In this document: positions 1 through 11,854 of the stretch, one piece after another
Position numbering within the stretch: position 1 is the stretch's first letter
Layout: each line of letters opens with the position of its first letter
Assembly: GCF_014839805.1 (NCBI RefSeq)
Contig: NC_051130.1
Coordinates: 2,542,001 to 2,606,000, forward strand
Length of the DNA stretch: 64,000 bases
Direction: 5' to 3'
DNA from: Manduca sexta
Taxonomy: Eukaryota > Arthropoda > Insecta > Lepidoptera > Sphingidae
Program-made: the position numbers and the translations under genes
Notes under the pieces: model-generated
The model's database searches: none
The model's input: only the letters and a program-made list of their open reading frames with translations
What the model was told of the DNA's origin: nothing

Positions 1-835
1 TAATTACGGTTAATTTGCGCAGTCCGCTTGTTAATTTTTTGACAGGTGGTGTGGTGTTGCCGCCGCGAAAAAAAACATGTTTTGTAAACAAATGTGTGTG
101 AATATTTTCCCTATTTGCTTTAGCGTACGCCGTACATTTATGCAGCATTTAAGTATCAACATTGTCCTAATGTTTACATATAGATTTTTGCTTACTTTTA
201 AGTCGTTTTCTGAGGCAGTGAAATCATTCATGTAATTTAATACGTTATTACTCTTCTATTATTTCGCATACGTGTGTGTATATCTTTGAGTACAAATACA
301 CTTTCTAATTTCATTCATTGTATTTCTTATCCTGACATGACATCTCATTCATTCACCATACCATCTCATTTAAAATCTACTCTAAGATAAAGTGTGAAGG
401 TGCCATTTTATCTGTTAACATATGTAGTGATATCTCTGATCTCATATCTTCGTCACTTTGTCCAACCTACGCTATGTGCTTACAAGGGAAGGCTTCTATA
501 ATTCATAATACATCTAATTCAGAACACGTCTGAAGATAAAATTGTTTCGACACAATATATTCCTATCAGACGAGTCTTTTCGACTCGAAAACATCAGTAT
601 TTAATGGCTAAAACTATTTGATAAGCTGTGTTTGAATAACGCCTTATATTGACAATCAGATACTGATGTAAATGGATTTTTCTACTTAGCCTCGTTCAAA
701 TTGCCTTGCTTGATTGAGACACGCAAACTAGTTTCTTAATCAGATTAACTTATAATCTAGTTTTTCTTGTTTAAATCCATTGATAACATGATTTTGTTAA
801 CGACGTATGCATTCCATGTTTGGTTAAAACTTTGT
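1..835. other. No recognisable feature
   Basis: AT-rich DNA. The open frames are short and unlike any family I know. I see no repeat shared with the rest of the window. Confidence 0.5.
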
Positions 836-1082
836 TGCCTCAGTGGCGTTGTTGTATTACGGTAATACTGTAGTGTTGAGTCTTGGGTTCAAACCATTCG
901 AAATAAGTGATATGGGTTTTTCTACTTAGTATCAGCCTGGAGGACTATAGGTATATAGCGATAGGATCGCCTCCTATCGCATTATGTGACAGAATATACA
1001 CGGCGAAAAGTGGGTGCATCAATTGCGACTCTGCCTACCCCTTCGGGGATAAAAGGCGTGAATGTGTATGTTTGTTGTCTAC
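836..1082 (+). mobile_element. tRNA-derived SINE, family A
   Basis: The tRNA-like head (TGCCTCAGTGGCG, then a decayed B box near GGGTTCAAACC) is followed by the family A body: GTTTTTCTACTTAGTATCAGCC, a block around CGCCTCCTATCGCATTATG, and the tail CCCCTTCGGGGATAAAAGGCG. The same order of blocks recurs near 17283, 27919, 33012, 45607, 49160 and 55277. Family A resembles the abundant lepidopteran tRNA SINEs (possibly Metulj-like, from memory). The head is degenerate, so the copy is probably inactive. Confidence 0.75.
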
Positions 1083-1875
1083 TACCTGACCCCAAAACAC
1101 TTAAGTGGCGTGGTGCAACACGCTTCTTTTATAATGTTGCATAAAGGTTTAGTTTTTTTCTGGCCTTAGTTAACATAATTCTGTGGTCCAGTCAAAACAA
1201 AAAAAAAAGCGTTGATCGACCTGGGAATTGAGCTCACGCTGCTAGACTGGCGACAAAAGATGAATCTTTAACACTAATAATAGCAAAGATAACAAAAAAG
1301 CATCCATACGCGAATAATGATTTTACTACCTGCTACCACAAAAAGGCGGCAAAACGTAACTTATCTCACACGGTTGTAAATAGAAGGTTTTCAAACCTGT
1401 TTCTGTTAGCTAAATTGTGTACAATCAAAGTAATTAAGGTAGGAATCTTGATCAAATACAAATACTTCTTAACCGACTTCAAAAAATAAAGAGGTTCTAA
1501 TTTTTAAACATATTTCATTTGCACACCAACCAATAGACGTTTTTATCGATTAAGGGTTTTTGCGATTTGCAGCGACAAGAGGCTGTTTTAAGTGATATAC
1601 ATCGCTTTTATATACGTCCATCATATAATGGCCGACAAATAACTTAAGCACACTGCATAAAAAAAAAACACATAAATCAAAAATCAAATAAATTAATTAA
1701 TATCGGTATGAATTAATTCACATTCTCAGTACTCAGAGCACTACTGTAATTATTATTTTGCCTCTTAATGACAAAATATCGCTTATCATTTAATCTTCTA
1801 AACTTTCCTTAAATTTCCTTAACCTATTCAAACTCTGTCCTTTATTAGGCGTGTGCTATATTGAACATATATTTT
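1083..1875. other. No recognisable feature
   Basis: AT-rich, with homopolymer A runs and no supported gene or repeat. Confidence 0.5.
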
Positions 1876-2040
1876 GCCTGCGGCTTTGCCCGTATGATTT
1901 TTTTCCTGGATAAAAAATAGCCTATAGCGCTCGGGAGTAATTTAGCTTCTTATAGTGAAAAAAAATCAACATCGATTTAGTAGTTCCTTGAGATTAGCGC
2001 ATTCAAACAAACAATCTTGAGCTTTATATATTAGTGTAGA
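1876..2040 (-). mobile_element. Non-autonomous Helitron-like fragment
   Basis: On the minus strand this copy starts with TC (TCTACACTAATATATAAAG) just after an A and runs through the family's GGATAAAA and TTAGTAGTTCC blocks to GGCAAAGCCGCAGGC. The CTAG terminus seen in better copies (5496, 45355, 31724, 36176) is lost here. Helitrons typically have 5'-TC and CTRR-3' ends and insert between A and T, which fits the family. Confidence 0.55.
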
Positions 2041-3522
2041 TTAAGGTTAAATTTAGTTTGCATATTAATAGTTCCCGCGATATCTCTTCTTCGAAATCTT
2101 TTTGCACGTGTCCAACCTCAAAACAACTTAATAAATGGCTTACTAAACGATGCCTTACTAGAATCAGACGAAAATAGACGACGCGGTGAATCATAAGGCT
2201 GTAGGTAAAGGTTATCTCTACATCAGCTCCAAAAGGAGGGACAGGACGTAATCGCCTTTACTATGGCAACGGGAGATTGTTTCTCCTAAGATAGAATCTC
2301 ATTTATACAGAAACTGAGGATTCACGGAACTCTAATTAAAGATTCATGATACAAGATTACGGAGACGATGATAGGCTTTTGTGTACACAGAAAAAAAAAT
2401 TGTATCTATTTTTATTTTGTCGAAATCATGATCAATCTTATCTTATTCTTACTTATATTGTAAATATGAAAGTTTTTGCAATTGTATGGATGTTTGTTAG
2501 AAGCAAATGCAGAGAAAACTCAACGGATTTTGGTGATATTTGGCATTGGGATAGACTATATCCTGAATTAATATATAAGTAATTTTTATCTCAGCAATTT
2601 GCTCCCATAAGAAATTATGTATTTGTTAAATCTGATATTACAAATAGATGGCACTGGTATCATACAGGGTTTTAAGGACTTTTGTACCACTAGCGACACC
2701 AAGTAAATAAAGATTTGATATATTTTAGAAAGATGTTACCGAAAATAGTAATTTTATCAGCAAACAAGACCATTTTAAGCCAGCGGGAGGTGAGATGTTC
2801 AAAGTATACCCAATTATCACGTCGTTCAAACAGGTTGGGAACCTTTAAAGTCACATAACATAAAGACGGAACCCAATTTCCATTAAGATATTCAACATAC
2901 CTCCAATAAACTTGAAGATTCATTCACTCATGTTGTTTACAACTAAATATAGTTCATTATCGACATTACTGACATGACCAAGTAAATTAATTTATAATGA
3001 GCAATAAATGAGACGTTTAGTACACCCAACTCGGAGTTATTGATCTGGTTGAGATATCTAGGAACAATCTGTTACGCTAATTGTCACAGCTGTCAGTGTG
3101 GAGGCCTGACTGTTTTTGACAACTGAGATTTGTTATCTAATGTTCATGAAGGCTGGGCCTTGTATGGAACAAATAAGTTATTTATTGTTTTCTATATTAA
3201 TAATACATTTTGAATGTACGTAATCTTTGTAACCATTTATATGAGTTTGAAATTTCTTTCGCTAATATGGAATTACGTTACCTGTATATGTTATGGGCTA
3301 TTATTATCCCAGGAATAGATTTTAAGGCAGACGCACCGGGCGGTAAGTTAGTGATCTATCAAGCAGTAAAGGATCTTTATCGATATCTGAAGATCGATCT
3401 TCAAAATAAATCATTTAAAATCAACCTAGCGTTGTGAGCACATTTTGTTCTGATTGATCTATCAGATTCATCCAGAAATATAGATATAGACTAAAAAAGT
3501 CCCAAAAGTACATATAATTTGT
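2041..3522. other. No recognisable feature
   Basis: AT-rich DNA with only short open frames on both strands. I found no match to any repeat family in the window. Confidence 0.45.
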
Positions 3523-3755
3523 TGGTGGTAGAATATATTTTATATCCGTCCGGATAGCAACCACCATACACAAGGTGTTGAAACCCACCATCGTGACCCA
3601 TGTAGGCGTGCCGCGTTCCGGGATCAGCCTGTGTATATCCAGTTCCAACAGGCCGGCATAATTGTGTTGACTGTCGAAAGGAATCATCTCTCGTGAGCCG
3701 ACATTCTATTGGACCTCAATCCAATTACTTATCAGATGCAGTGGGCTGACTTTTC
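3523..3755 (-). mobile_element. Interspersed repeat family C, near full length
   Basis: On the minus strand it runs from the 5' block (CTGATAAGTAATTGG, then CCAATAGAATGTCGGC) through GCCGGCCTGTTGGAAC and CAGGCTGATCCCGGAACGCG to the 3' block GGATATAAAATATATTCTACC. Other copies are near 35797, 48406, 54797 and 56650, with fragments near 17050, 27686 and 42727. It encodes no protein. I know it as a widespread lepidopteran repeat but not by a formal name. Confidence 0.7.
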
Positions 3756-4358
3756 GAATAAAGAAGAAGGTGGTATGCTTCTTTCCTAATACGGCAAAAT
3801 GACGTATCATATGATTTACGACGCAAATATCAAGAAGCAATGAAATGTAGAAAGCATTCGTGATTACACACTCGTAATATGTTAGGTAACTTGCATTCAG
3901 GTCGACGTATCTTCCGCTTTCCGGTATTATTTGCCGTCGCGATTTCCTTCTCATTTTTTTTTACAAATAATGTAAGTCGAGCTATATGTCTCTTATCTTG
4001 ATCTTGAACTTCATTGTAAAGCATTATACTTCATACGTCAACCTAAGACTTTAAAAGTGAATTGAAATACATAAAATTATTATGTATAACATCACGTTCG
4101 CCGTCCTGTAACTTAAGATTTGAAGCTATTTGCCCAGCAATTAATGGTCATACCGACACAACATTTCTTGCACACTTCTGCTTAACGGCAGAAATTCTTC
4201 ATTTCGCATTGTATGAATTGCATGTCCGCCATTCCTTTGAGTAAAAGCACGTGAGTTTTTTTCTTCTTTCTTAGTCTACACAATCTAAGACATGGTTGAA
4301 CTGGTGCTAAATCTCATGCAAATTCATTGATTTTTAGGTTTATAAAAAAATATCCAAA
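3756..4358. other. No recognisable feature
   Basis: Overlapping short frames on the minus strand do not resemble any protein family. No repeat was recognised. Confidence 0.45.
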
Positions 4359-4366
4359 CATTTAAA
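4359..4366. repeat. Left target-site duplication of the hAT-type MITE
   Basis: The 8-mer CATTTAAA sits immediately before the element and is repeated exactly at 4576-4583 immediately after it. An 8 bp duplication is the hallmark of hAT-superfamily insertion. Confidence 0.85.
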
Positions 4367-4575
4367 CAGGGGCGGCCCTAAACGACGCGAAGCCCCAGGC
4401 GAGAGCAAAAAGAAACAGACGCGAGGCCCCGGGCAGAGTAAAAAAATGTTCTCCTGTTTTAACAGTTTCGTCGGTAAGAACGTAAAAAAAGGTCCTGCGA
4501 GGCACCGCGCGAGGCCTCTGTAAGCGCGAGGCCCCGAGCAGTTCCCCGGTTCACCTCCCCCAAAGGCCGCCTCTG
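4367..4575. mobile_element. Non-autonomous hAT-type MITE (209 bp)
   Basis: The element begins CAGGGGCGGCC and ends GGCCGCCTCTG, so its termini are inverted repeats (CAGGGGCGGCC against CAGAGGCGGCC, one mismatch). It is flanked by identical 8 bp duplications (CATTTAAA). CAG-initial inverted repeats with 8 bp duplications are typical of the hAT superfamily. The interior is strikingly GC-rich against the AT-rich surroundings, with repeated GCGAGGCCCCG-like blocks. It does not encode a recognisable transposase. The intact duplication suggests a fairly young insertion. Confidence 0.88.
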
Positions 4576-4583
4576 CATTTAAA
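4576..4583. repeat. Right target-site duplication of the hAT-type MITE
   Basis: An exact copy of CATTTAAA found at 4359-4366. Confidence 0.85.
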
Positions 4584-5495
4584 GATCCAAAAATGTTTAC
4601 AACCCTTCGCACTTTGTTAAGTGAAATAAGACGTAGGAATCACATCTTTGCCATCATTATCGCTAATCGTATTCCCTTTGCCGAGTAACATTATCATCAC
4701 TTAATTGTCGGACCGGTATTTCCCAATACAAATTTTGCAATATTAAATCAAGCTCATTTACTCCACGCATTAGTAAAACGTGAGCAATACGCATGCTTTC
4801 TGAATAACAATCGCGTAAAGGCGTGTTTAGATTGGTATGACGCGGTTGGTAGGAAAAAAAATTGTATTCTGATGACTAGGAATCTAATTGAGTTGACGTC
4901 AGACAAACGGCTGGGCATAAACCTAAGCCATATTTTCCTTTCTACAACTTGTTTGAAATAGTGAGTTCCGTCAAAATCGTAAGTCGTAACTGCAGGAAAA
5001 GACAGATAGAAATAAAAACCGTTTACCATGTAGTCAGAATACTGTACCATTTTCACAGTTCTGTAACCAAAAGCTACTAAAGGGGTCCAATTATCAAGAT
5101 CTCCCCTAACTTTTTAATTTAAAAAAAGAATAGCTCTATCTTCTGAATCGTGAAAGATACCTTCTTAGAGAATATTCTTTTTTTTCTTTGTATCTGCTTA
5201 ACAAACTAATAAAACAAAAAAGTAGTGATACGCAACCTTCAGTTTGCGCAAAGTATATTTAAACATACCTTTATATTTAATACATCGGTGAGGTCACGAT
5301 TGAACCCTATAGGGCTTATAGCCTAATAGAAATATTAATAGGTCGTGTGAACAAGGTCTTCAGAATAAGCAAGATGCGCGAACTAGGTTCTAGACTACTG
5401 CTTTTAGTTATGAAATTATTGACGCAATACAAATAGGTAAGCAGTTGCTTGAAATAACTATGCCATCAGTCGTTTGCGTAGCCTTTTATGAATAA
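4584..5495. other. No recognisable feature
   Basis: AT-rich sequence. A 100-codon minus-strand frame at 4754-5056 has no recognisable domain. Confidence 0.45.
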
Positions 5496-5686
5496 CTAGC
5501 TTTTGCCCACTACTCGGCCTGTGTTTAAATTTTTTTCAGGATAAAAAGTATCTTATAGCAATCAAGAATAATGTAGCTTCCTGTTAGTGAAAAAAAAATC
5601 AAATTCGGTTCAATAGTTCCATAGATCAGCTCCAACAAACTTATAATTAACTTACAAACTTCCCCTTTTTATAATATTAGTACCGA
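5496..5686 (-). mobile_element. Non-autonomous Helitron-like element
   Basis: Read on the minus strand, the element begins TC at 5686-5685, carries the family blocks, and ends ...GGGCAAAAGCTAG at 5496. The plus-strand flanks are A (5495) and T (5687), which fits A|T insertion. It is one of several copies in the window with the same terminal rules. No Rep/helicase coding sequence is present. Confidence 0.65.
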
Positions 5687-8470
5687 TTTATTAATAATCT
5701 TTGGTCTCGTATCTTTTTAATTTTTACAATTATTCAATGGACCTTAGTTTATAATAGTGGACCCTGGTCGAAATTAGTAATTAGCATTAATGTATTAAGT
5801 GACGCAAGAGTAGCATCACTAGAAATGCTATTAATATAAAACTACAGTTATTTTTAAAGCCCTTCAGTGTGCACAATTTACTTTCTTACCTTTTTCTAAG
5901 TAATAATTAATTTAAAATAGTTGCAGGTCTGAGACATCATGACCTGGAAAGTAGTTTTTCATGATGTAATACTTATTGCCACTTACAAAACTGGCATCAT
6001 AATATTGTTGATCTAAATTATGTTACCTTGTCAGCCCTCTTCACCTTTTAGTCTTTTCCAACAATGGCTGCAATGCCGGTCTGGACTAACTTCACACTAG
6101 CAATTATACATATAACACGTACTGTCCTAGCTTAAATAACAGATATCTACTAAAATTTTATATATGAATTCAGTATAAATACGTCCAAAATCGTATTCTA
6201 CTTACATATCTTCCATTCTTGTTACATCCACTTACATTTTCTACAGTTTACCATTTTCATTACTTAATGCACGCTAATGGAATATTTAAGTATTTGCAAA
6301 AAACGAGATGTGAGTAAGTTCATGTTCACGGAAATGATTTACTCAAAGTATGAATATGTGTTTTCTGTAAACTGACAAAAAAGCAGGTTCGTGTTAACTG
6401 ACCTCCATCGCTAACAAACACCCAAAATACTAATAAGAATCCAAAATCCGATGCGAGCTTTGAAAGAAAGGAAAAGAGGTTATGTTAGAGTGGTGGGTGG
6501 CGATGCGTGAAATTTTTAAAAAAGTAAAGGACCTTTTCTGTTTATAACAATTCACATATTTAACAATTTTCCTAAGATCATCAAGAATCTAAATTCTAGA
6601 TTAGTTATTTTTTCAGATTGTAGTTTATGCAGTAGCGTTTTATTAGAATTGCGTTGATTGTGGTGCAGTAATATTCGACGCGGTCACATTCTCGATTGGC
6701 GGTCAGGGTCAAAATAACTTTCGTGACAGGCTGCGGTTTCCCAGCTACTTAATCCGAGAAATTCTTAAGTGCTGGTTTCTTTGTAGCTCGAGGGTATTGC
6801 AGTCTAGCCTCCTTTGTTCGTGTTTCCAATCTATATTATTTATGGCAAAACAAGACGATAAGTTAACAGCCTCTGCGCGCAATTTTGTCCATAGTATAAT
6901 GGTCATCCTGCGATCTTTTTGAGAGTCGTCTGTCCAATAGAGATTGCTTTCCATATATATTATAATTCTATGGCGACTGTCCTATCAGCTATCAGTTCTG
7001 CAAACTATATTCCTTCAGGATGTTGAATGCAGACCGCTTCCAAGAAGACATTTTGTAAATATTTGGTTAAGCCTATGTTTACGTTGTACGTACTACTTCT
7101 CTAAGTTTTTAGTGGAATCTTGTTCCTTATAACAAGTCATGACTGCAATCATCATTATAACTATCAAAAAGCTTATTACTATTAAAGATCTGCGTATCCT
7201 TAATCCTACATTTTATATCGACTATTCTTAATCCTTTGAAGCTTGTTTAAACAACATGTTATCCAGATGTGCAGAAATTACCGTAAAATCTCATGATACC
7301 TCCAGAATTCCCAATATGTATCATGATTAAATTACGAAGAAAATAGATCTCCTCTAAAATCCGTAAGTTAGATAAACAAACTGAGATGTTTGTTAGTTTA
7401 ATAGTTTACCGCGATTTTAACTGTAATCGACGATCGCGTAACGAGCTATTATTAGACTTCGAAGAAAAACAGACTCAAATCCGGGATAACGAAAGGTGTT
7501 TGCGGTTTCACCTTTGACTTTGATAAGACAGCTAAGGTTATGTAAATGGTATTACACCAGTTTCTTTTTTCATTTTCTTTTTCGCGGTCAAAAAAAGCAT
7601 TATTACTACCATTTGGAGGGGTGAGTGGAACGGTTGTGTTGGTTTCACTCGTATTACGGCTCAAATACTCGGAAGTATTGCGTCATCCAAGCGAGCATTA
7701 CACCGAGTCCTTAACCCCTGTGCATTCAGCTAAGATCGAACGAGGGGTAAGATCGTATAACAGAAAAATACCACAATATGGTTATTTTTTAGTTGAAGCT
7801 CCATAGGCAGCGACGCTCCTTTTTGTCCCGCTCTATATACCGCAGCTGATGCCATGACCAAGAAGTGTGCTTAAAACACCAAAAAGGAGGAATTCGCTCT
7901 TCTTAACACTATTTTCACGTAACTCTGATTTTTTAACCTTATCATACATTCAGAAGCGTTATTAGAATGAACTCCGATCTTACTTAGCGAACGCCCGATC
8001 TTTTTTAAGTGTTTTAAATGTCATCTAATTTTAAGCTAACACAGACAAAATTTAAGGATGATTAATTATAACATAAAGTATCTTTAATAATAACCAGTTT
8101 GATGTATAAAATGCCGGTATTACTTAATATTTTATGTGAAAAAAAAATCTAGCTATCCAAGAACCGTTCAAGCTAAGCCGAATGCTCAAGTCTGTATTAC
8201 AATATGTTTACATTTCTATAACCTGGTGGAATGGACTCCTCGCAGATATTCACCAGTTGGTATTTTGCCTCTGACGTTTTAAATATTTAGTCTTGTGGCG
8301 CTTGTACCATATGTTGTAGTTTAATTATTTATTTTTCCACTGACGCATTTGTTTGCTGAAGCCAAAATTTCAAACATTGTTGATTATCTTGTAATACTGC
8401 TTTAACTTCTGTTACTAACTGGACTATTTGTGAAGGTTTGGTTTTGCATGTTTTAAGTAAATTTTATAAC
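5687..8470. other. No recognisable gene
   Basis: Mostly AT-rich unique DNA. Frames at 6745-6954 (minus), 6944-7132 (plus) and 7546-7806 (plus) are short and unassignable. A pair of inverted 10-mers (CTCCTTTTTG and its complement) flanks about 55 bp near 7816-7890. Its significance is unknown. Confidence 0.45.
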
Positions 8471-8570
8471 ACAGCTAATGTAGATAGTACACATTTTATT
8501 ACCATTTGGGAGCATAGATTGAGTGACTTTTGTTTTTAGTCGGATTATACATTTAAGTGACGTATCGTAT
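8471..8570 (+). repeat. Interspersed repeat J, copy 1
   Basis: The order CAGCTAATGTA...ATAGTAC, ATTACCATTT, GGAGCATA, GACTTTTG and TTATACATTTA recurs at 15831-15930 and 26467-26566. The element type is unknown. No coding capacity or terminal structure was seen. Confidence 0.55.
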
Positions 8571-8917
8571 TTACACAGAAGTTGTGACACAGGCCTTAAT
8601 GCTTAATAAGTTAACATCATTATTAATTTAAATATATTCGTATATTTAACTTATTAATATCTACATATTTTAAATAAAAATCGGTACATATAATATATTT
8701 ATTTTGAAATTTTAAAAATAGTAGAAACCAAATCATGAAGAATTCGTTTGTCTTTACTCTTCCTATCAGTACAATACACCTATACCAAATCCAAGAACAA
8801 AATCCTTATCAAAAACTAATAAAATAACAATAAACAAACCATCATACAAATTACAACTCTATCGATCAGAATTTGAGGTTGACAATCCATTGTTTTATGA
8901 AAAGGAAGTAAAGCCTT

Positions 8918-8957
8918 CATAGGAAATTCCACAGATGACTGTGTGGGAATTCCTTTG
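8918..8957. repeat. Short imperfect hairpin
   Basis: AGGAAATTCCACAG and the near-complement GTGTGGGAATTCCT lie about 6 bases apart and can form a stem-loop. No associated gene was found. Confidence 0.5.
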
Positions 8958-9114
8958 TAGCTATTTCATAGAGAAATGTACTCCCAACATTCCGAGTTAA
9001 AGTCACGTACATAGGTATTTGTGAAGCCGAGAGGAATAATAATGGGCTTCAGACCGTGGCTCATAGTATTTTTAGGATTCCGCACCTCAAAAGAACCCTT
9101 ATATGATCTCTTTG

Positions 9115-9275
9115 TTGTTCGTTTTGTTAAGACCATTTTTTCTAATGATTTCTTATGTTTACGAATGTTAGACATTAAAATAAAACTTTACGAATTTTAT
9201 CGCGTTATATTATAATTTTCTCCTGACGTTTCGAAGACTGCAGCCTTCATGGTCACGGGGCGGAGCATTTTTGTC
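9115..9275 (-). mobile_element. Repeat family G
   Basis: Its minus-strand core GCTGCAGTCTTCGAAACGTC is followed by AGGAGAAAATTATAA and ATGTCTAACATTCG. It matches copies near 10980-11360, 21455-21830, 43060-43250 and 58238. It is a widespread lepidopteran non-coding repeat whose class I cannot assign. Confidence 0.65.
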
Positions 9276-9625
9276 ACGAACGCGTAGAGGTATCCAATTG
9301 AAATTTATGGCAAATATTTGGATATACGATCTCTTTTAGTTATGATAAAATCAAACTTGTAAGTCAGTGTGATCAAAAGTTATGACGATTCATGTCGCAA
9401 ATTTTGTGATTTCACAAGAGTATCAATAAACTTAGGGGACTTCTTGTGGACTTAGAATCATGCAATTAGTCAAGAAGCAATGTCTTGCACATGTAAAGGC
9501 AACAATCCTAAAATCGTAAGCGTATTTACTATTACATACTTATTATTTGCAGTTGGTGCAATAACTGTATCTACGGATCTAACGGCAGAGTAATGTTTGT
9601 CAAATTTGAACTTACATATATACTT

Positions 9626-9690
9626 ACCTACAAATTTGTATGGAACCCTCGGTGCGTAAGTCCAACTCACAATTGTCCGGTCATTTTAGT
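9626..9690 (+). mobile_element. Fragment of a common lepidopteran repeat
   Basis: The motif GTATGGAACCCTCGGTGCG followed by AAGTCCAACTC and TTGTCCGG resembles the 3' end of a repeat I remember as frequent in moth and butterfly genomes. There is only one copy in this window, so this rests on recall. Confidence 0.4.
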
Positions 9691-10291
9691 ACATAAATAT
9701 TTTGTCGCTTCCTTGGTCTGGAACATACTTTTTTTTAAATATATATATTTTTTTAATGTCACTTCCTTGGAATTGTATCAGCTTACCTGAGCGGTAGGTG
9801 CAAGGTTCGAACTAGCTCAAGCAACATTGTATGGGTTATTACAACACGTTTTTTAATCAGTGATGGCTATCAATTCTTGTATAGGAAACTTTACAACCCT
9901 GATCAAAATATTCAAGCAAAAATAAATTCAAAGGGTCGTAAGAACGTGGTGGATGCAGATCGTTTTTCACTGGTCTGCCTGTAAATCTTTAGGAGGAGAA
10001 AGGTATATATTCAGATTATGATGAAAATAAATTGTCTATTCGCTGTTTTCAAAGTAAAATGTTAAGTAACCAGCGTGTTAATTACTAAGCCGTAAGCCAT
10101 TACTAAATTGTTTTACTCCCCCCTTACCTCAACCCCCTTTAATCCGTTAATGTCGAGAAAGCGTAAAACAGCAAGTTTCTCGTTTAATAGATAGTTTCAT
10201 AGACAATTATTATATTAAACGATACCGGTAGTTTACAGACGGAATTCTATGCTTTCCTTTGCGGTAAGTCGTTTGATTTGTGTGATCTTTC
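9691..10291. other. No recognisable feature
   Basis: AT-rich. A short tRNA-like string near 9791-9826 (GGTTCGAACTA) may be an eroded SINE head, but no body follows. Confidence 0.4.
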
Positions 10292-10550
10292 CCGGTTAAT
10301 TAACTAGTCAATGCAGACCTAATTAAATAGAGTTTAATAATGTACCTTTTTATTATTGGCAAAAGCGGCTTTCACCCGATCGATTAGGACCATTAATGAG
10401 TGTACATGCCAAAAGTTAAAACAGATATTTTGGTATGTAAGTGGAGTGAATTGGTAAAGATATTGTTATGTAAGTTGCGTGATGCTTCGATACTTTATCT
10501 GTACGACATCGCTTACCATCAGGTGCGGTGCGACTGCACTTTTAGTTATA

Positions 10551-10624
10551 TTTTATTTTATATTTTTTCCTGGCACTACAAAGCGACTACTTTGCCTTGC
10601 CAGGAATAAAATATAAAATAAAAA
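10551..10624. repeat. Long AT-rich hairpin with CCTGGCA/TGCCAGG arms
   Basis: A ~25 bp arm (TTTTATTTTATATTTT then CCTGGCA) is followed after about 22 bp by its near-perfect complement. The loop itself holds a CAAAG...CTTTG mini-stem. The homologous hairpin at 21044-21119 carries several arm mismatches. The preceding block (CATCGCTTACCATCAGGTGC at 10507) looks like the minus-strand 5' end of family C/D. Confidence 0.7.
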
Positions 10625-10790
10625 TAATATATCGTATTTTATTTTCGTCCTTAAACCTCAAAATAGGTACTCCTTTTATAAAAAAACTACTTAGTCATAG
10701 GTCGTGCTGCCGAGTACGCCACAAACTTATAATTAATTCACAATGCTATAAAACCCATGCCTACATACTACAATATTGTTTTGTATTGTA

Positions 10791-10832
10791 CAGTCAGCCA
10801 CAAAAGTAGGTAAACAAATTCAAAACTTTAAA
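10791..10832 (+). mobile_element. Solo end of mariner-like MITE family H
   Basis: The sequence CAGTCAGCCACAAAAGTAGG, preceded by TA and followed by AAACAAATT, matches the inverted repeats of the complete H elements at 14088 and 34098. I could not find the second end. The allelic site is near 21287. Confidence 0.6.
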
Positions 10833-10979
10833 ACGCTTCTACACGTTTACTTCAATGGAAATATTATTTTATCTTAATTTAAAACAAAGTTAACCTTTTG
10901 AGGTTTATTGACAAAAAAATTGATAGTTATATATGTCAAAAGCCGATTTGAAATGTAATGTACCTATGTAATGATAATT

Positions 10980-11360
10980 GATAATGTAGATAGATATTGC
11001 AACGTTGACTTTTCGGACAATCTACATCTTAGTCGGCCTCATGACCATGAAATTTGCAGTCTTCGAAAGGTCGGGAGAAAATTTTGAATACAAGAAACCA
11101 CGGTAACCGGTTGCCAGACTTAAAAAACAGCTCATTCTGCGTAACACGGACCACCATAGTTAAAATAAAAAAATTTATAATTGTAAAATTTGGGTAGATA
11201 TTGTAACTTTGACTTTTCGGATGACCAAGACTTCAGTCCACCCCGTGACTACAGTCTTCAGACCGCCGGAAGCAAATTAGAATATAAAAAACCGCGATAA
11301 AATCCGAAAACTAGTTGTTTTTAATGTCTAACATTCGCGTAAACAAAAGAAATCATTATA
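10980..11360 (+). mobile_element. Two adjacent partial copies of repeat family G
   Basis: Two units start GTAGATATTGCAAC/GTAGATATTGTAAC plus TTTGACTTTTCGGA and continue through TGCAGTCTTCGAAAGGTCGG or GTCTTCAGACCGCCGG. The second ends in GCGATAAAATCCGAAAAC and TGTCTAACATTCGCG. The allelic block is 21455-21830. Confidence 0.65.
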
Positions 11361-11850
11361 CATTATTGCTAAGCGCCATTTTCACTTAGGATTTTTACAA
11401 AATAGCTGACTCATGCGACGTCGCGTGGCATTGGGTTGCAGTCATTGTTCACGAGCATTGTTGAAAATGGAGCCGCGAGTTCAAACAAACGTTTTTACTG
11501 CACAATTGTTTAAATTATCGGAAGTTTTGTTTTGGTTTTTAAAGGTGTGACACGGTTTCTGAATATTGTAGTTGTTTTTAATGTAGTAAGTATTACAGGT
11601 CAATTACAAGTGTAGTATACGGGCCTCTAATGTAAAAAGGGGCTAGTTCACCACGCTGGCAAAGTGCAGGTTGGTAGACATTAAATACCTAAAATTTATT
11701 ACATACAGATTTCAGCACAAAAATATTTTTTGGACCCGTAATTTGCTCCATTATGGAACAATATGATAAAGACTATAATGACATTATCAAAATATCTTAT
11801 TTTTACACAATGCTTCAATTGTCAATTCCCGACCTTTTTTTTATTGCTTT
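11361..11850. other. No recognisable gene
   Basis: Unique-looking DNA between repeats, conserved in the other copy except for a ~160 bp stretch present only at about 22130-22290. A 132-codon frame beginning at 11753 reads into repeat D and is not a gene. Confidence 0.5.
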
Positions 11851-11854
11851 GAAT

